Shown: piece by piece, positions 1 to 7,223 of the stretch
Position numbering within the stretch: the first letter of the stretch is position 1
Layout: every line of letters starts with the position of its first letter
From: SP5GCR1 sp965199685
GTDB lineage: Bacteria; Pseudomonadota; Gammaproteobacteria; Poriferisulfidales; Oxydemutatoraceae
Direction: 5' to 3'
Assembly: GCA_965199685.1 (NCBI GenBank)
Contig: OZ241323.1
Coordinates: 1 to 64,000, forward strand
Length of the DNA stretch: 64,000 nt
Position numbers and translations under genes: made by a program
The notes under the pieces: generated by a model
Databases searched by the model: none
What the model saw: the letters and a program-made list of their open reading frames with translations, nothing else
Told to the model about the DNA's origin: nothing

Positions 1-576
1 GATAGTGGTGATGGCAGTAGCTTGTCGCATCGTTTCAATTTCCAGCTTAGATTTTTTGACGCGTAATTTGTCCAGCAACACACGTATATCAGCATAATGG
101 CTAGGTATGAGGTTTCTCCGCTGAAGACGAGTTTGTCGGCATAGTGCGGCGAGTTGTGAGAATCTATCGATGTCAAAGGTATCACAATATAGATATTGTC
201 TGTTGTCGATCAATAGAGGAAAGACCTCGTTGAATGCGTCTATGGGAAAAATCTTATCGGCACCGAATATGCGTTTTGCACGACTCAGACCAATGCGCGC
301 ACCTTCCCATATAGTAGTGTGTTCATCGTTTGGGGTACAGAACAAAACATAATCACCCAAGTAATGACCGGGTGCCAACACCATAATCATTTGATCTTCG
401 ATACTGCCGTTTAGATAATAGAAGTTACTATCTTGGCGATACGGATGATGAACATCGTTTGAATAGCTTTTTTGTTCTGCGGCAAACATGCACACGATGG
501 CATTGGTGCCCGCAGATCGTAGAACGCGCTTGCGACGATTTTCCAGTTCCTTTAGAAAAATATTTTTTTTAGCCAA
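1..576 (-). CDS. pepP: Xaa-Pro aminopeptidase (aminopeptidase P), N-terminal part
   Basis: Metallopeptidase that removes N-terminal residues preceding proline; cytoplasmic. Only the N-terminal 192 codons are in the window and the frame runs off the left edge. The visible part is the creatinase/AMP_N domain: the segment YRQDSNFYYLNG is the family hallmark (YRQ.SDF.Y.TGF in E. coli), and KSKLEIETMRQATAIT matches the linker just before the catalytic pita-bread domain. The catalytic metal ligands lie outside. No ATG is available near the family start, so a TTG at 574-576 (MAKKNIFLKELE...) is taken; an in-frame stop lies a few codons upstream. In gammaproteobacteria pepP commonly sits beside zapA, which supports the call. 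The gene is divergent from the zapB-like/zapA pair. Start codon is inferred; family assignment is firm. Confidence 0.85.
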   Translation of the reverse strand, partial: MAKKNIFLKELENRRKRVLRSAGTNAIVCMFAAEQKSYSNDVHHPYRQDSNFYYLNGSIEDQMIMVLAPGHYLGDYVLFCTPNDEHTTIWEGARIGLSRAKRIFGADKIFPIDAFNEVFPLLIDNRQYLYCDTFDIDRFSQLAALCRQTRLQRRNLIPSHYADIRVLLDKLRVKKSKLEIETMRQATAITTI

Positions 577-866
577 ATTTCTTTACCGTGTAAATTTATT
601 TCAATTCCAAACGTCTATTATAGTGTTTGAACGTAGTTCTACACCATTTTTGTTTTTCATATAAAAGTTTTACCACGCTTATCTAATAGAGGTTTAAGTC
701 CTTGATAAACAGCCATTATTACATTATCTTTTCATGTTTTTGCATTACTATAGTAGATAGTTGCCACCCAAAATTTTATAAAACTTTTTTGATTTGTGCT
801 TGTATAAAACCGTACTTTCACATTGCAACATTAGAAACCATCACGTATAAAAATCAATAAAAAAAC
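577..866. other. AT-rich divergent intergenic region pepP / zapB-like
   Basis: About 330 bases separate the two divergent genes. The stretch is very AT-rich with A and T runs. No open frame, tRNA or clear hairpin is visible. It must hold the pepP promoter on the minus strand; the zapB-side promoter candidate is listed separately. Confidence 0.4.
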
Positions 867-894
867 TTGACGTAGAAAAAAAAAGTTATATCAT
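867..894 (+). promoter_or_regulatory. Candidate sigma-70 promoter for the zapB-like/zapA/6S unit
   Basis: A TTGACG -35 box (867-872) and a TATCAT -10 box (889-894) are separated by 16 bases that include an A tract. The ATG of the next gene is only 11 bases past the -10 box and no Shine-Dalgarno sequence is seen, so a transcript from here would be almost leaderless. Seen by eye only. Confidence 0.45.
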
Positions 895-905
895 CTTTAC
901 CTAAT

Positions 906-1148
906 ATGGATGAACTAATTTCTAACCAAGCCAATTTGGATTCTATATCGGAACTTGAAACGCAAGTTTCAAGGTTGCTTGATAGTCACGACAAATTAAA
1001 AGAAGAAAACAAATTGCTCCATCAACAAAACCAAGCCTTAGTTTCCGAGAACTCGGCATTAACTGAGAAAAGTCGGCAGGTGAAAAGCAAAATAGAATCC
1101 CTTTTAGATCGTCTTAAAAATATGGACGGAAGCGACTCTAATGAATGA
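906..1148 (+). CDS. ZapB-like coiled-coil protein (TIGR02449-type)
   Basis: An 80-residue protein made almost entirely of heptad-patterned, Glu/Lys/Leu/Gln-rich sequence (residues about 15-72), predicted to be one coiled coil. Small coiled-coil proteins of this kind sit directly upstream of zapA in many gammaproteobacteria and are thought to act in Z-ring organisation; ZapB itself has the same build. Its last 8 bases overlap the start of zapA (ATGA-type coupling), so the two are probably translated together. Function is inferred from the neighbour and the coiled coil; no catalytic motif exists. Confidence 0.7.
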   Translation: MDELISNQANLDSISELETQVSRLLDSHDKLKEENKLLHQQNQALVSENSALTEKSRQVKSKIESLLDRLKNMDGSDSNE

Positions 1149-1491
1149 CGATAAGCAAAAAGTTGAAGTAAGCATTATGGGCAAACTTTACTCCGTCTTA
1201 TGCCCACAGCAACAACAGGAAGAACTAAAAAAAGCGGTTTCGTTTCTTAATCATCAAGTAGAAGATCTCAAGCATAAAACCAAAGGCATGAAATCTTCAG
1301 AAGCGACTTGGAATCGAGACAACCTGTTGGCAATTATAGCCTTAAATCTAAGCTATGAGCTAATAAAGCTGAATACCACTGTTTCTGGCAAAGCAATGGA
1401 GGCTGAAAAGCTGGTTGAGCGAATCAAAAATAGTTTTGCGCAATCAGATGCCGACAATGCAGCGCATAAGATTTCTGAGATATCCCTGTGA
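1141..1491 (+). CDS. zapA: Cell division protein ZapA
   Basis: ZapA binds FtsZ and promotes bundling of protofilaments at the division site. The 116-residue product has the family layout: an N-terminal beta-rich head (VEVSIMGKLYSVLCP...) with LKKAVSFLNHQVEDLK, followed by the conserved helix around RDNLLAIIALNLSYELI and a C-terminal coiled coil. It overlaps the upstream coiled-coil gene by 8 bases. The 3' end overlaps the 5' strand of the 6S RNA structure, in keeping with the usual zapA-6S RNA order in gammaproteobacteria. Slightly longer than E. coli ZapA (109 residues). Confidence 0.9.
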   Translation: MNDDKQKVEVSIMGKLYSVLCPQQQQEELKKAVSFLNHQVEDLKHKTKGMKSSEATWNRDNLLAIIALNLSYELIKLNTTVSGKAMEAEKLVERIKNSFAQSDADNAAHKISEISL

Positions 1492-1671
1492 TGTACGTGA
1501 ATCATCCACATAATCCTTTACCGTATTTAATGCTTAAAGCGTGTTGTAATGATGCCGGTGTGCATGCTCAACCTAATGAGAAGCCTAAAGGTATTAGATG
1601 CAACACCACTCCTATACCTAAGGGACTAGGATTTCGGGTGAAAACGGCATTGTCGGGGGTGTCTCGCTTAC
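1471..1671 (+). ncRNA. ssrS: 6S RNA
   Basis: 6S RNA mimics an open promoter and sequesters the sigma-70 holoenzyme in stationary phase. The location straight after zapA is the classic one. The sequence shows the conserved core: GTGTGCATGCTC (1558-1569) and GAGAAGCCTAAA (1578-1589) match the E. coli boxes GTGAGCATGCTC and GAGAAGCCTTAA. The ends close a stem: GAGATATCCC (1477-1486) pairs over 10 positions, with three G-U pairs, to GGGGTGTCTC (1656-1665). Length is about 190-200 nt, as usual. The 5' end falls inside the last codons of zapA. An open frame across 1488-1757 is a by-product of this RNA gene. Exact ends are estimated. Confidence 0.88.
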
Positions 1672-1767
1672 TAAGAGCGGCGACGGCAGTCGTGCCATAT
1701 ATTGAAAGATATTTGACAAGACGGTTTAGCCGATTAACATTCTACATGACTTTATAAGGGGGTAGAA

Positions 1768-2262
1768 ATGGCTACCAAACGTAGAACTATAAAAAGGCTG
1801 GTAAAGAAAAAGTCGGATGCTACTACAAAGCGTTCGGTGCTAGCCAAACGCAAGGCGGCAAGTGCCGCTCTGAAGAAGGCGGCTCCTAAGAAAAAGGCGG
1901 CAGTCAAAAAGAAGGCGGCTCCCAAGAAAAAGGCCGCAGTCAAAAAGAAGGCGGCTCCCAAGAAAAAGGCCGCAGTCAAAAAGAAGGCGGCTCCCAAGAA
2001 AAAGGCCGCAGTCAAGAAGAAGGCGGCTCCTAAGAAAAAGGCAGTAGCCAAGAAGAAGGCGGCTCCTAAGAAAAAGGCGGCGGTCAAGAAGAAGGCGGCT
2101 CCTAAGAAAAAGGCAGTAGCCAAGAAGAAGGCGGCTCCCAAGAAAAAGGCAGTAGCCAAGAAGAAGGCGGCTCCCAAGAAAAAGGCAGTAGCCAAGAAGA
2201 AGGCGGCAGTCAAGAAGAAAGCTGCTCCTAAGAAAAAGGCCGCAGTCAAGAAAGGAGAATAA
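1768..2262 (+). CDS. Histone H1-like lysine-rich nucleoid protein
   Basis: A 164-residue, very basic protein. After a 35-residue head (MATKRRTIKRLVKKKSD...) the rest is a 12-residue repeat of the pattern AAPKKKAAVKKK (with AVAKKK variants), encoded by a 36-bp tandem DNA repeat. This composition matches the C-terminal tails of histone H1 and the bacterial H1-like proteins that bind and compact DNA (AlgP, HctB, BpH1 types). A good ribosome site (AAGGGGGTAG) precedes the ATG. It lies about 100 bp downstream of the 6S RNA. The tandem DNA suggests repeat number can vary between strains. Minus-strand frames here are mirror artefacts of the repeat. DNA binding is inferred from composition. Confidence 0.85.
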   Translation: MATKRRTIKRLVKKKSDATTKRSVLAKRKAASAALKKAAPKKKAAVKKKAAPKKKAAVKKKAAPKKKAAVKKKAAPKKKAAVKKKAAPKKKAVAKKKAAPKKKAAVKKKAAPKKKAVAKKKAAPKKKAVAKKKAAPKKKAVAKKKAAVKKKAAPKKKAAVKKGE

Positions 2263-2278
2263 CATCTCTATTGTGATA

Positions 2279-2300
2279 AGTCCTGATGTAAGTCAGGGCT
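2279..2300 (+). terminator. Hairpin after the histone-like gene
   Basis: AGTCCTGA and TCAGGGCT form an 8-bp stem with a 6-base loop 17 bases after the stop codon. The following bases (TGTTACAT) are not a strong T run, so it may be a weak terminator or an mRNA-stabilising hairpin. Confidence 0.45.
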
Positions 2301-2596
2301 TGTTACATATCAAATAGAACCGCCGTTTGTTGCAAATAACCGTTCCTTGTTGCAGTAGCACAAGGAACGTTAGGTTATACAAGATTTAGCTATTTATGAC
2401 TGTTAGAAATAACACGAATAGCAAAGACAAACGGCGTGACATTGTGCAGAACCTTAGCATGGGTATATAGGTCGGACAAGCTAAGGCTTGTCCTAAATGG
2501 TGGGTACGCAAAACACCACCCCTTAATTCCCCTCCTGTGGAGGGATGGCAGGCGCAGCCTGACGGGGTGGTTGTGCCGTATCTGCACAATTTAATT

Positions 2597-2923
2597 GGGA
2601 ACTATAGCGATTAGTTGACAAAGTTTCTTTATATTTTCTTTATCTTTCCCTTGCCACTTCTAGACACCTCTATTCGATTGCTCTGCAACGACTACAGCAA
2701 TGCCTATTTCCCTAACGCATACGCTCTATATACCTTATCCCATCTAACTTAGTGGGATACTGCTTCATCAGGTCAAACAGACTTAAGGTCTTTGTCAATC
2801 GCTTCGCCATGACTTTCTCCTAATGGTGCTGCTATTATAGGAATTATTGTATTAAATAAAAGGATTTCTTGTCTAATAATAGTTTGAGTAATTATGGTTT
2901 GTCAACTAATCGCTATAAGTCCC
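2597..2923 (-). mobile_element. IS1595-family remnant (MITE-like) with 8-bp target duplication
   Basis: A 327-bp insert bounded by inverted repeats: GGGAACTATAGCGATTAG.. on the left and its near-complement ending ..CTAATCGCTATAAGTCCC on the right. Both sides carry ATTTAATT (2589-2596 and 2924-2931), an 8-bp target duplication as expected for IS1595 elements. An uninterrupted copy of the same target (CTGCACAATTTAATTCCCC) is at about 2985, so the empty site is seen directly. On the minus strand a start at 2810, preceded by AGGAGA, opens a 32-residue fragment resembling the N-terminus of IS1595 transposases (SLFDLMKQYP...GIRYIERMR), then a stop where the family has Trp, then GNRHCCSRC like the zinc ribbon. 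The catalytic part is deleted. Confidence 0.8.
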
Positions 2924-3675
2924 ATTTAATTCCCCTCCTGTGGAGGGGTGGCAGGCGCAGCCTGACGGGGTGGTTGTGCCGTATCTGCACAATTTAATTC
3001 CCCTCCTGTGGAGGGGTGGCAGGCATAAGCATTTTGTAATGCATGCTTTTAACAATCATGTTAAGGTTCTGCACGATGTCACGCCGATTGACCTACTGGT
3101 TCAATCGGCGGTTCTATCTGACGGGGTGTTTGTGCCGTATCTGCACAATTTAATTCCCCTCCTGTGGAGGGGTGGCAGGCCTATGCATTTTGTAATGCAT
3201 GCTTTTAACAATCATGTTAAGGTTCTGCACGATGTCACGCCGATTGACCTACTGGTTCAATCGGCGGTTCTATCTGACGGGGTGTTTGTGCCGTATCTGC
3301 ACAATTTAATTCCCCTCCTGTGGAGGGATGTCAGGCCTATGCATTTTGTAATGCATGCTTTTAACAATCATGTTAAGGTTCTGCACGATGTCACGCCGAT
3401 TGACCTACTGGTTCAATCGGCGGTTCTATCTGACGGGGTGGTTGTGCCGTATCTGCACAATTTAATTCCCCTCCTGTGGAGGGGTGGCAGGCGCAGCCTG
3501 ACGGGGTGGTGTTTTGCGTACCCACCATCTCTACACCAACCAACCGCATGCGCCACCTGATTACGTAAAACCACCCTCAACGTGTTGTACTTGCACAACT
3601 CCAACCATTACATTCCATTGAATTCACGTAAACCGTAGGGGCGGATAATTGAAATGCCGATTGATTTTGATATGT

Positions 3676-3816
3676 GGGGCTGTTGAAAAAGTACCATCAT
3701 GCATCGTAGGGGGTAATTGTCTAGTGCAGAACCACCACAACCACCCCGTCGGGCTTCGCCCGCCACCCCTCCAGAGGAGGGGAATGTACTAATGCAGACA
3801 CTTTTTCAACAGCCCC
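3676..3816. mobile_element. Foldback (MITE-like) element, copy 1
   Basis: 141 bp bounded by perfect 17-bp inverted repeats GGGGCTGTTGAAAAAGT / ACTTTTTCAACAGCCCC. ATGT flanks both sides (3672-3675, 3817-3820), a 4-bp target duplication. The host sequence is another repeat module (GATTTTGATAT...TTGTTTTTAACGAACAC), found uninterrupted at about 4554-4590 and 20928-20960. The interior carries a reversed CCCCTCC/GACGGGGTGG unit and no coding capacity. Confidence 0.8.
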
Positions 3817-4168
3817 ATGTTTATTGTTTTTAACGAACACAATATTAGATTTTGTACAAAGTTACGCCACTTGACCTACTGGCTCAAGTGGCGGGTACAC
3901 TCGGCGATAATCGGCGGTTCTATCTGACGGGGTGGTTGTGCCGTATCTGCACGATTTAATTCCCCTCCTTTGGAGGGGTGTCAGGCGCAGCCTGACGGGG
4001 TGGTGTTTTGCGTACCCACCATCTCTACACCAACCAACCGCATGCGCCACCTGATTACGTAAACCACCCTCAACGTGTTGTACTTGCACAACTCCAACCA
4101 TTACATTCCATTGAATTCACGTAAACCGTAGGGGCGGATAATTGAAATGCCGATTGATTTTGATATGT

Positions 4169-4298
4169 GAGGCTGTTGAAAAAGTACCATCATGCATCGT
4201 AGGAGGTAATTGTCTAGTGCAGAACCACCACAACCACCCCGTCGGGCTTCGCCCGCCACCCCTCCAAAGGAGGGGAATACCACTTTTTCAACAGCCCC
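4169..4298. mobile_element. Foldback (MITE-like) element, copy 2
   Basis: 130-bp copy with ends GAGGCTGTTGAAAAAGT / ACTTTTTCAACAGCCCC and ATGT on both sides (4165-4168, 4299-4302). It is the counterpart of copy 1 within the roughly 490-bp direct duplication and lacks about 11 internal bases near its right end. Confidence 0.75.
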
Positions 4299-4738
4299 AT
4301 GTGTATTGTTTTTAACGATCGCAGTATTTAGATTGTGTACAAAGTTACGCCACTTGACCTACTGGCTCAAGTGGTGGGTACACTCGGCGATAATCGGCGG
4401 CTTTATTCTGCCCGAACGTGTCGTGTCTGCACAATCAATACATTTATCCATTTGATTCATGGAAACCATAATTTGGTGGCGCGTCGTGGTTGAGATGGTA
4501 CAAGTACAATACTTTTTCAACAGCCCCGCCGTATCTGCACGATGTCACGCCGATTGATTTTGATATACGTACTGTTTTTAACGAACACAATATTAGATTG
4601 TGTACAAAGTTACGCCACTTGACCTACTGGTTCAATCGGCGGTTCTATCTGACGGGGTGGTTTTTCGAGTACCCACCATCCTTAAATCGGCGGTTCTATT
4701 TTTCAGTAGCCTCACGCCCAGTTATGAAAAGAACCACC

Positions 4739-5746
4739 CTAAAACGTTGCTTGCCAGCCTAGGGTGTAAGCATAGTCAACTTCAAGCTGAGGTCCGTCTA
4801 AATGCTGGTAAAAAGGTAGTGAAAATTCTGCCGCTAGGCGATGACCTTTGAACATCCCGTCAGGTTTTATAAAGTTGATGCCGATACCAAGTTCGGCGCG
4901 TTCGCCGCCGCGTAAATCGCTACGCGCAGTCGGAACCATTGCCGGATTTAACCTTCTATCTCGTCCCGATATATCATTCCAAGACTTGCCGTTAATTCGC
5001 ACCGAAGCACTCAAATAATCGGAATGTTGATATGCCGCCCATGTGCTCGCCATGTATTCATCTCCCAAACGATAGCCTTCGTCGTTTTTGCCTAATCGCT
5101 GTGTGGTTTTTAATTGCAACCCCCATGACCACTGTGGATGATGGTTGGTATAAGTTATGCCTAACATTGGGTCGTATGTGCCAGAGCCGAGTTGCATCGG
5201 ATAAGGCAGGCGTATGTTCCCAACTGGTGTATCATCCCTTTTGTTAGTATCTCCGGTCGGCAAACTCAAGCCTAAATTTAGGTTTAGAGTGTGAGACGAT
5301 TTCTCATCAAATTTTTCATGATAGAGTTTGTATATTCCCAATATTTTGATATCACCTAAACCTCTAGCACGAGTTGTGAACCTTCTGCCCATACGATTTA
5401 CCAAATCCATAGATTTATCCACATAAGGTACCATCGCCATTAGGGTTAGGTTATTATCAATGCCGTACATAGCACCGAACATGTGCATTTCCATCGTCAT
5501 TTCCAGCGGCGATACGGGGAATGAGTTTAATACTTCGGCAGTGCTTATATTGCTGGAACCTGAACGATTGCCGTCCATTTCCATACGCCTGTATCGGTAA
5601 GACAACATCAGTTCTCCCGTTTTATGTCCGTGATCTCCCATGACCCCAATAGGTGCATGGGCATCAGGACGCATCATCGCACCGTCTGCATAAACAATCT
5701 GTCCTGCACATATAGCAAGCAGGAATGTAGTAAAAAGTAATTTCAT
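4739..5746 (-). CDS. Outer-membrane beta-barrel protein, phenol-MetA/transporter-like
   Basis: A 335-residue exported protein. Residues 1-20 form a typical signal peptide (MKLLFTTFLLAICAGQIVYA). The rest consists of alternating beta strands with aromatic residues (ELMLSYRYRRMEMDGN, LTLMAMVPYVDKSMDL, LNLNLGLSLPTGD, WSWGLQLKTTQRLG) and ends in Phe, as outer-membrane barrels do. The N-terminal region rich in His, Met and Asp (APIGVMGDHGHKTGE) is typical of a proteobacterial family annotated as 'transporter', related to the phenol degradation MetA-like barrels. A strong ribosome site (AAAAAAGGAG) precedes the start. Substrate unknown. Divergent from the tungstate operon. The stop codon lies at the edge of the repeat region. 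Confidence 0.7.
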   Translation of the reverse strand: MKLLFTTFLLAICAGQIVYADGAMMRPDAHAPIGVMGDHGHKTGELMLSYRYRRMEMDGNRSGSSNISTAEVLNSFPVSPLEMTMEMHMFGAMYGIDNNLTLMAMVPYVDKSMDLVNRMGRRFTTRARGLGDIKILGIYKLYHEKFDEKSSHTLNLNLGLSLPTGDTNKRDDTPVGNIRLPYPMQLGSGTYDPMLGITYTNHHPQWSWGLQLKTTQRLGKNDEGYRLGDEYMASTWAAYQHSDYLSASVRINGKSWNDISGRDRRLNPAMVPTARSDLRGGERAELGIGINFIKPDGMFKGHRLAAEFSLPFYQHLDGPQLEVDYAYTLGWQATF

Positions 5747-5792
5747 TAAGTAGCTCCTTTTTTAGAACGAGGGGAATGCTCTATAAATAGTC

Positions 5793-5801
5793 TGCTATTA
5801 T
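5793..5801 (+). promoter_or_regulatory. Extended -10 promoter candidate for the tungstate operon
   Basis: TGC followed by TATTAT is an extended -10 box (TGNTATTAT). The ATG at 5811 is 9 bases further and has no Shine-Dalgarno sequence, so transcripts would start at or next to the start codon. Read by eye. Confidence 0.4.
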
Positions 5802-5810
5802 ACACACGAA

Positions 5811-6509
5811 ATGGAATTTAGTAGTGCGTTGTATGAGTCCTTATTGCGTTTGGTGAGCTTGGATCCCGACCTGCTGGAAATTATTTTATTATCGTTGCGC
5901 GTCAGCCTGACTTCAGTGTTGATTGCCTCCTTAATCGGTTGTCCGTTGGGTGCGTTGCTTGCCGTCGCCCGTTTTCCGACGCGGCACTTTTGGGTTAATT
6001 TGATAAATGCTTTTATGGGGCTGCCGCCGGTTGTCGTCGGCTTGGTCGTCTACCTGCTATTGTCTCGTTCTGGTGCGTTGGGAGTGTTGGAACTGATATA
6101 CACGCCGACTGCGATGATTATTGCCCAGACACTTTTGATATTGCCTATCATCACTGCACTGGTGCGCCAAACCATAGATGATTTGTGGAGGCTCTACAGA
6201 GATCAATTGCTATCGTTGGGAAGTACCACAGTGGCATCTATTCGCACCTTATTATGGGAGGCGCGTTTCAGCCTAATAACAGCAGTGTTGGCAGGCTTCG
6301 GACGTGGTATAGCAGAAGTTGGCGCGGTACTTATAGTCGGTGGCAACATCAACCATTCTACCCGAGTAATGACAACCACGATTGCACTGGAGACCAGCAA
6401 GGGCAATTTATCGTTGGCATTGGCGTTGGGGATAATCCTTATAGTTCTATCGCTGTTGATTACGTCGGTTGCGCAGATCGTTAAGCGTTTTGAGCCGATG
6501 TATCGTTAA
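5811..6509 (+). CDS. tupB: Tungstate ABC transporter, permease subunit
   Basis: Inner-membrane permease of a TupABC-type importer for tungstate. The 232-residue protein has about five hydrophobic segments and the cytoplasmic EAA-type loop in its second half (GRGIAEVGAVLIVGGNINHSTRVMTTTIALE), the pattern of TupB and related molybdate/sulfate permeases. It is followed after 12 bases by the ATPase gene and then by the binding protein, so all three parts are present in one operon. The assignment to tungstate rests on the binding protein motif. Start taken at the first ATG, about 10 bases after a -10 box, with no ribosome site. Confidence 0.82.
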   Translation: MEFSSALYESLLRLVSLDPDLLEIILLSLRVSLTSVLIASLIGCPLGALLAVARFPTRHFWVNLINAFMGLPPVVVGLVVYLLLSRSGALGVLELIYTPTAMIIAQTLLILPIITALVRQTIDDLWRLYRDQLLSLGSTTVASIRTLLWEARFSLITAVLAGFGRGIAEVGAVLIVGGNINHSTRVMTTTIALETSKGNLSLALALGIILIVLSLLITSVAQIVKRFEPMYR

Positions 6510-6521
6510 TCACCAAAAGAG

Positions 6522-7223
6522 ATGGAACTACGATTACGCCGCCTCAGTTATGATATCAATAATCGCCGTTTAATAGACGATGTTGATCTGCATAGTGCTA
6601 CGCAACACTGTACCGCTTTATTAGGTGAGAATGGTTCGGGCAAGACCTTGCTACTTTACTTATGCCACGGCTTGCTCAAGCCGAGTGGTGGAGAAGTTTT
6701 ATGGGATGTGCGTCCGCCGAGTGCTTGGCGCGGTGCAATTACCATGGTGTTCCAAAAACCGGTTTTGTTGCGGCGCAGTGCTTATAACAATATAGATCAC
6801 GCTTTGCATTTACAAGGTTTAACCAGGGCAGCGCGTGTCACACGTGCACTGGAAGCTCTAGAGCAGGTCGGCATGACCGAATACAAGGAATGTCAGGCGC
6901 ATGTGTTATCGGGTGGACAACAGCGACGTCTTGCTATCGCACGCGCTTGGGCGTTGCGCCCGTCGGTGATACTGATGGACGAGCCGACTGCCGATCTTGA
7001 TATACATTCGGCAACGGCAGTCGAAGGCATCATCAAAAATATGCAGCGCAGCGGCATAAAAATAATGATTGCAACGCATAATTTGGCGCAAGTAAAACGA
7101 TTATGCGACGAGGTGGTGTTTATGGATAAGGGCAAATTGTTATGCCATTTAGGCAAGGATGATTTTTTTGCAAAAGCAACTGAGCAGAAGATATGCACAT
7201 TCATCAAATCACAAGAATTTTAG
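6522..7223 (+). CDS. tupC: Tungstate ABC transporter, ATP-binding subunit
   Basis: ATPase that powers tungstate import. The 233-residue protein shows Walker A (GENGSGKT, residues about 36-43), the signature LSGGQQRRLAIARAWA (residues about 128-143), Walker B (VILMDEPTADLD) and the switch His (ATHN). It is short, with no extra C-terminal Mop domain, which is the TupC build rather than ModC. The gene starts 12 bases after tupB and its 3' end overlaps the start of tupA by 31 bases, which indicates translational coupling. Confidence 0.83.
   Translation: MELRLRRLSYDINNRRLIDDVDLHSATQHCTALLGENGSGKTLLLYLCHGLLKPSGGEVLWDVRPPSAWRGAITMVFQKPVLLRRSAYNNIDHALHLQGLTRAARVTRALEALEQVGMTEYKECQAHVLSGGQQRRLAIARAWALRPSVILMDEPTADLDIHSATAVEGIIKNMQRSGIKIMIATHNLAQVKRLCDEVVFMDKGKLLCHLGKDDFFAKATEQKICTFIKSQEF

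Larger units (their letters stand above)
2301..4738. repeat. Dense dispersed-repeat region between histone-like and barrel genes
   Basis: About 2.4 kb with no credible gene. It is a mosaic of the modules found in other gaps of this window: the CCCCTCC..GGAGGGG / GACGGGGTGG unit, the ATGCATTTTGTAATGCAT hairpin, the stem-covarying hairpin (for example 3082-3110), and foldback ends GGGGCTGTTGAAAAAGT. A 156-bp unit is repeated three times in tandem (2978-3445); because 156 is a multiple of three it makes a long artefact frame. A segment of about 490 bp (from about 3470) is directly duplicated from about 3963, including its nested foldback element. The IS1595 remnant and two foldback copies inside are listed separately. 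Confidence 0.85.

Noticed and set aside
1488..1757. 89-residue plus-strand frame after zapA
   Set aside because: It covers the 6S RNA; conserved RNA boxes and end pairing explain the sequence, and the peptide has no protein-like features.
1752..2265. Two minus-strand frames with FFLGAAFFLTA- and LLLDCRLFL-type repeats
   Set aside because: Mirror images of the lysine-rich tandem repeat of the histone-like gene.
2940..3560. 206-residue frame with a 52-residue repeat
   Set aside because: Arises because the 156-bp intergenic repeat is a multiple of three; the same DNA occurs elsewhere in all frames, no ribosome site.
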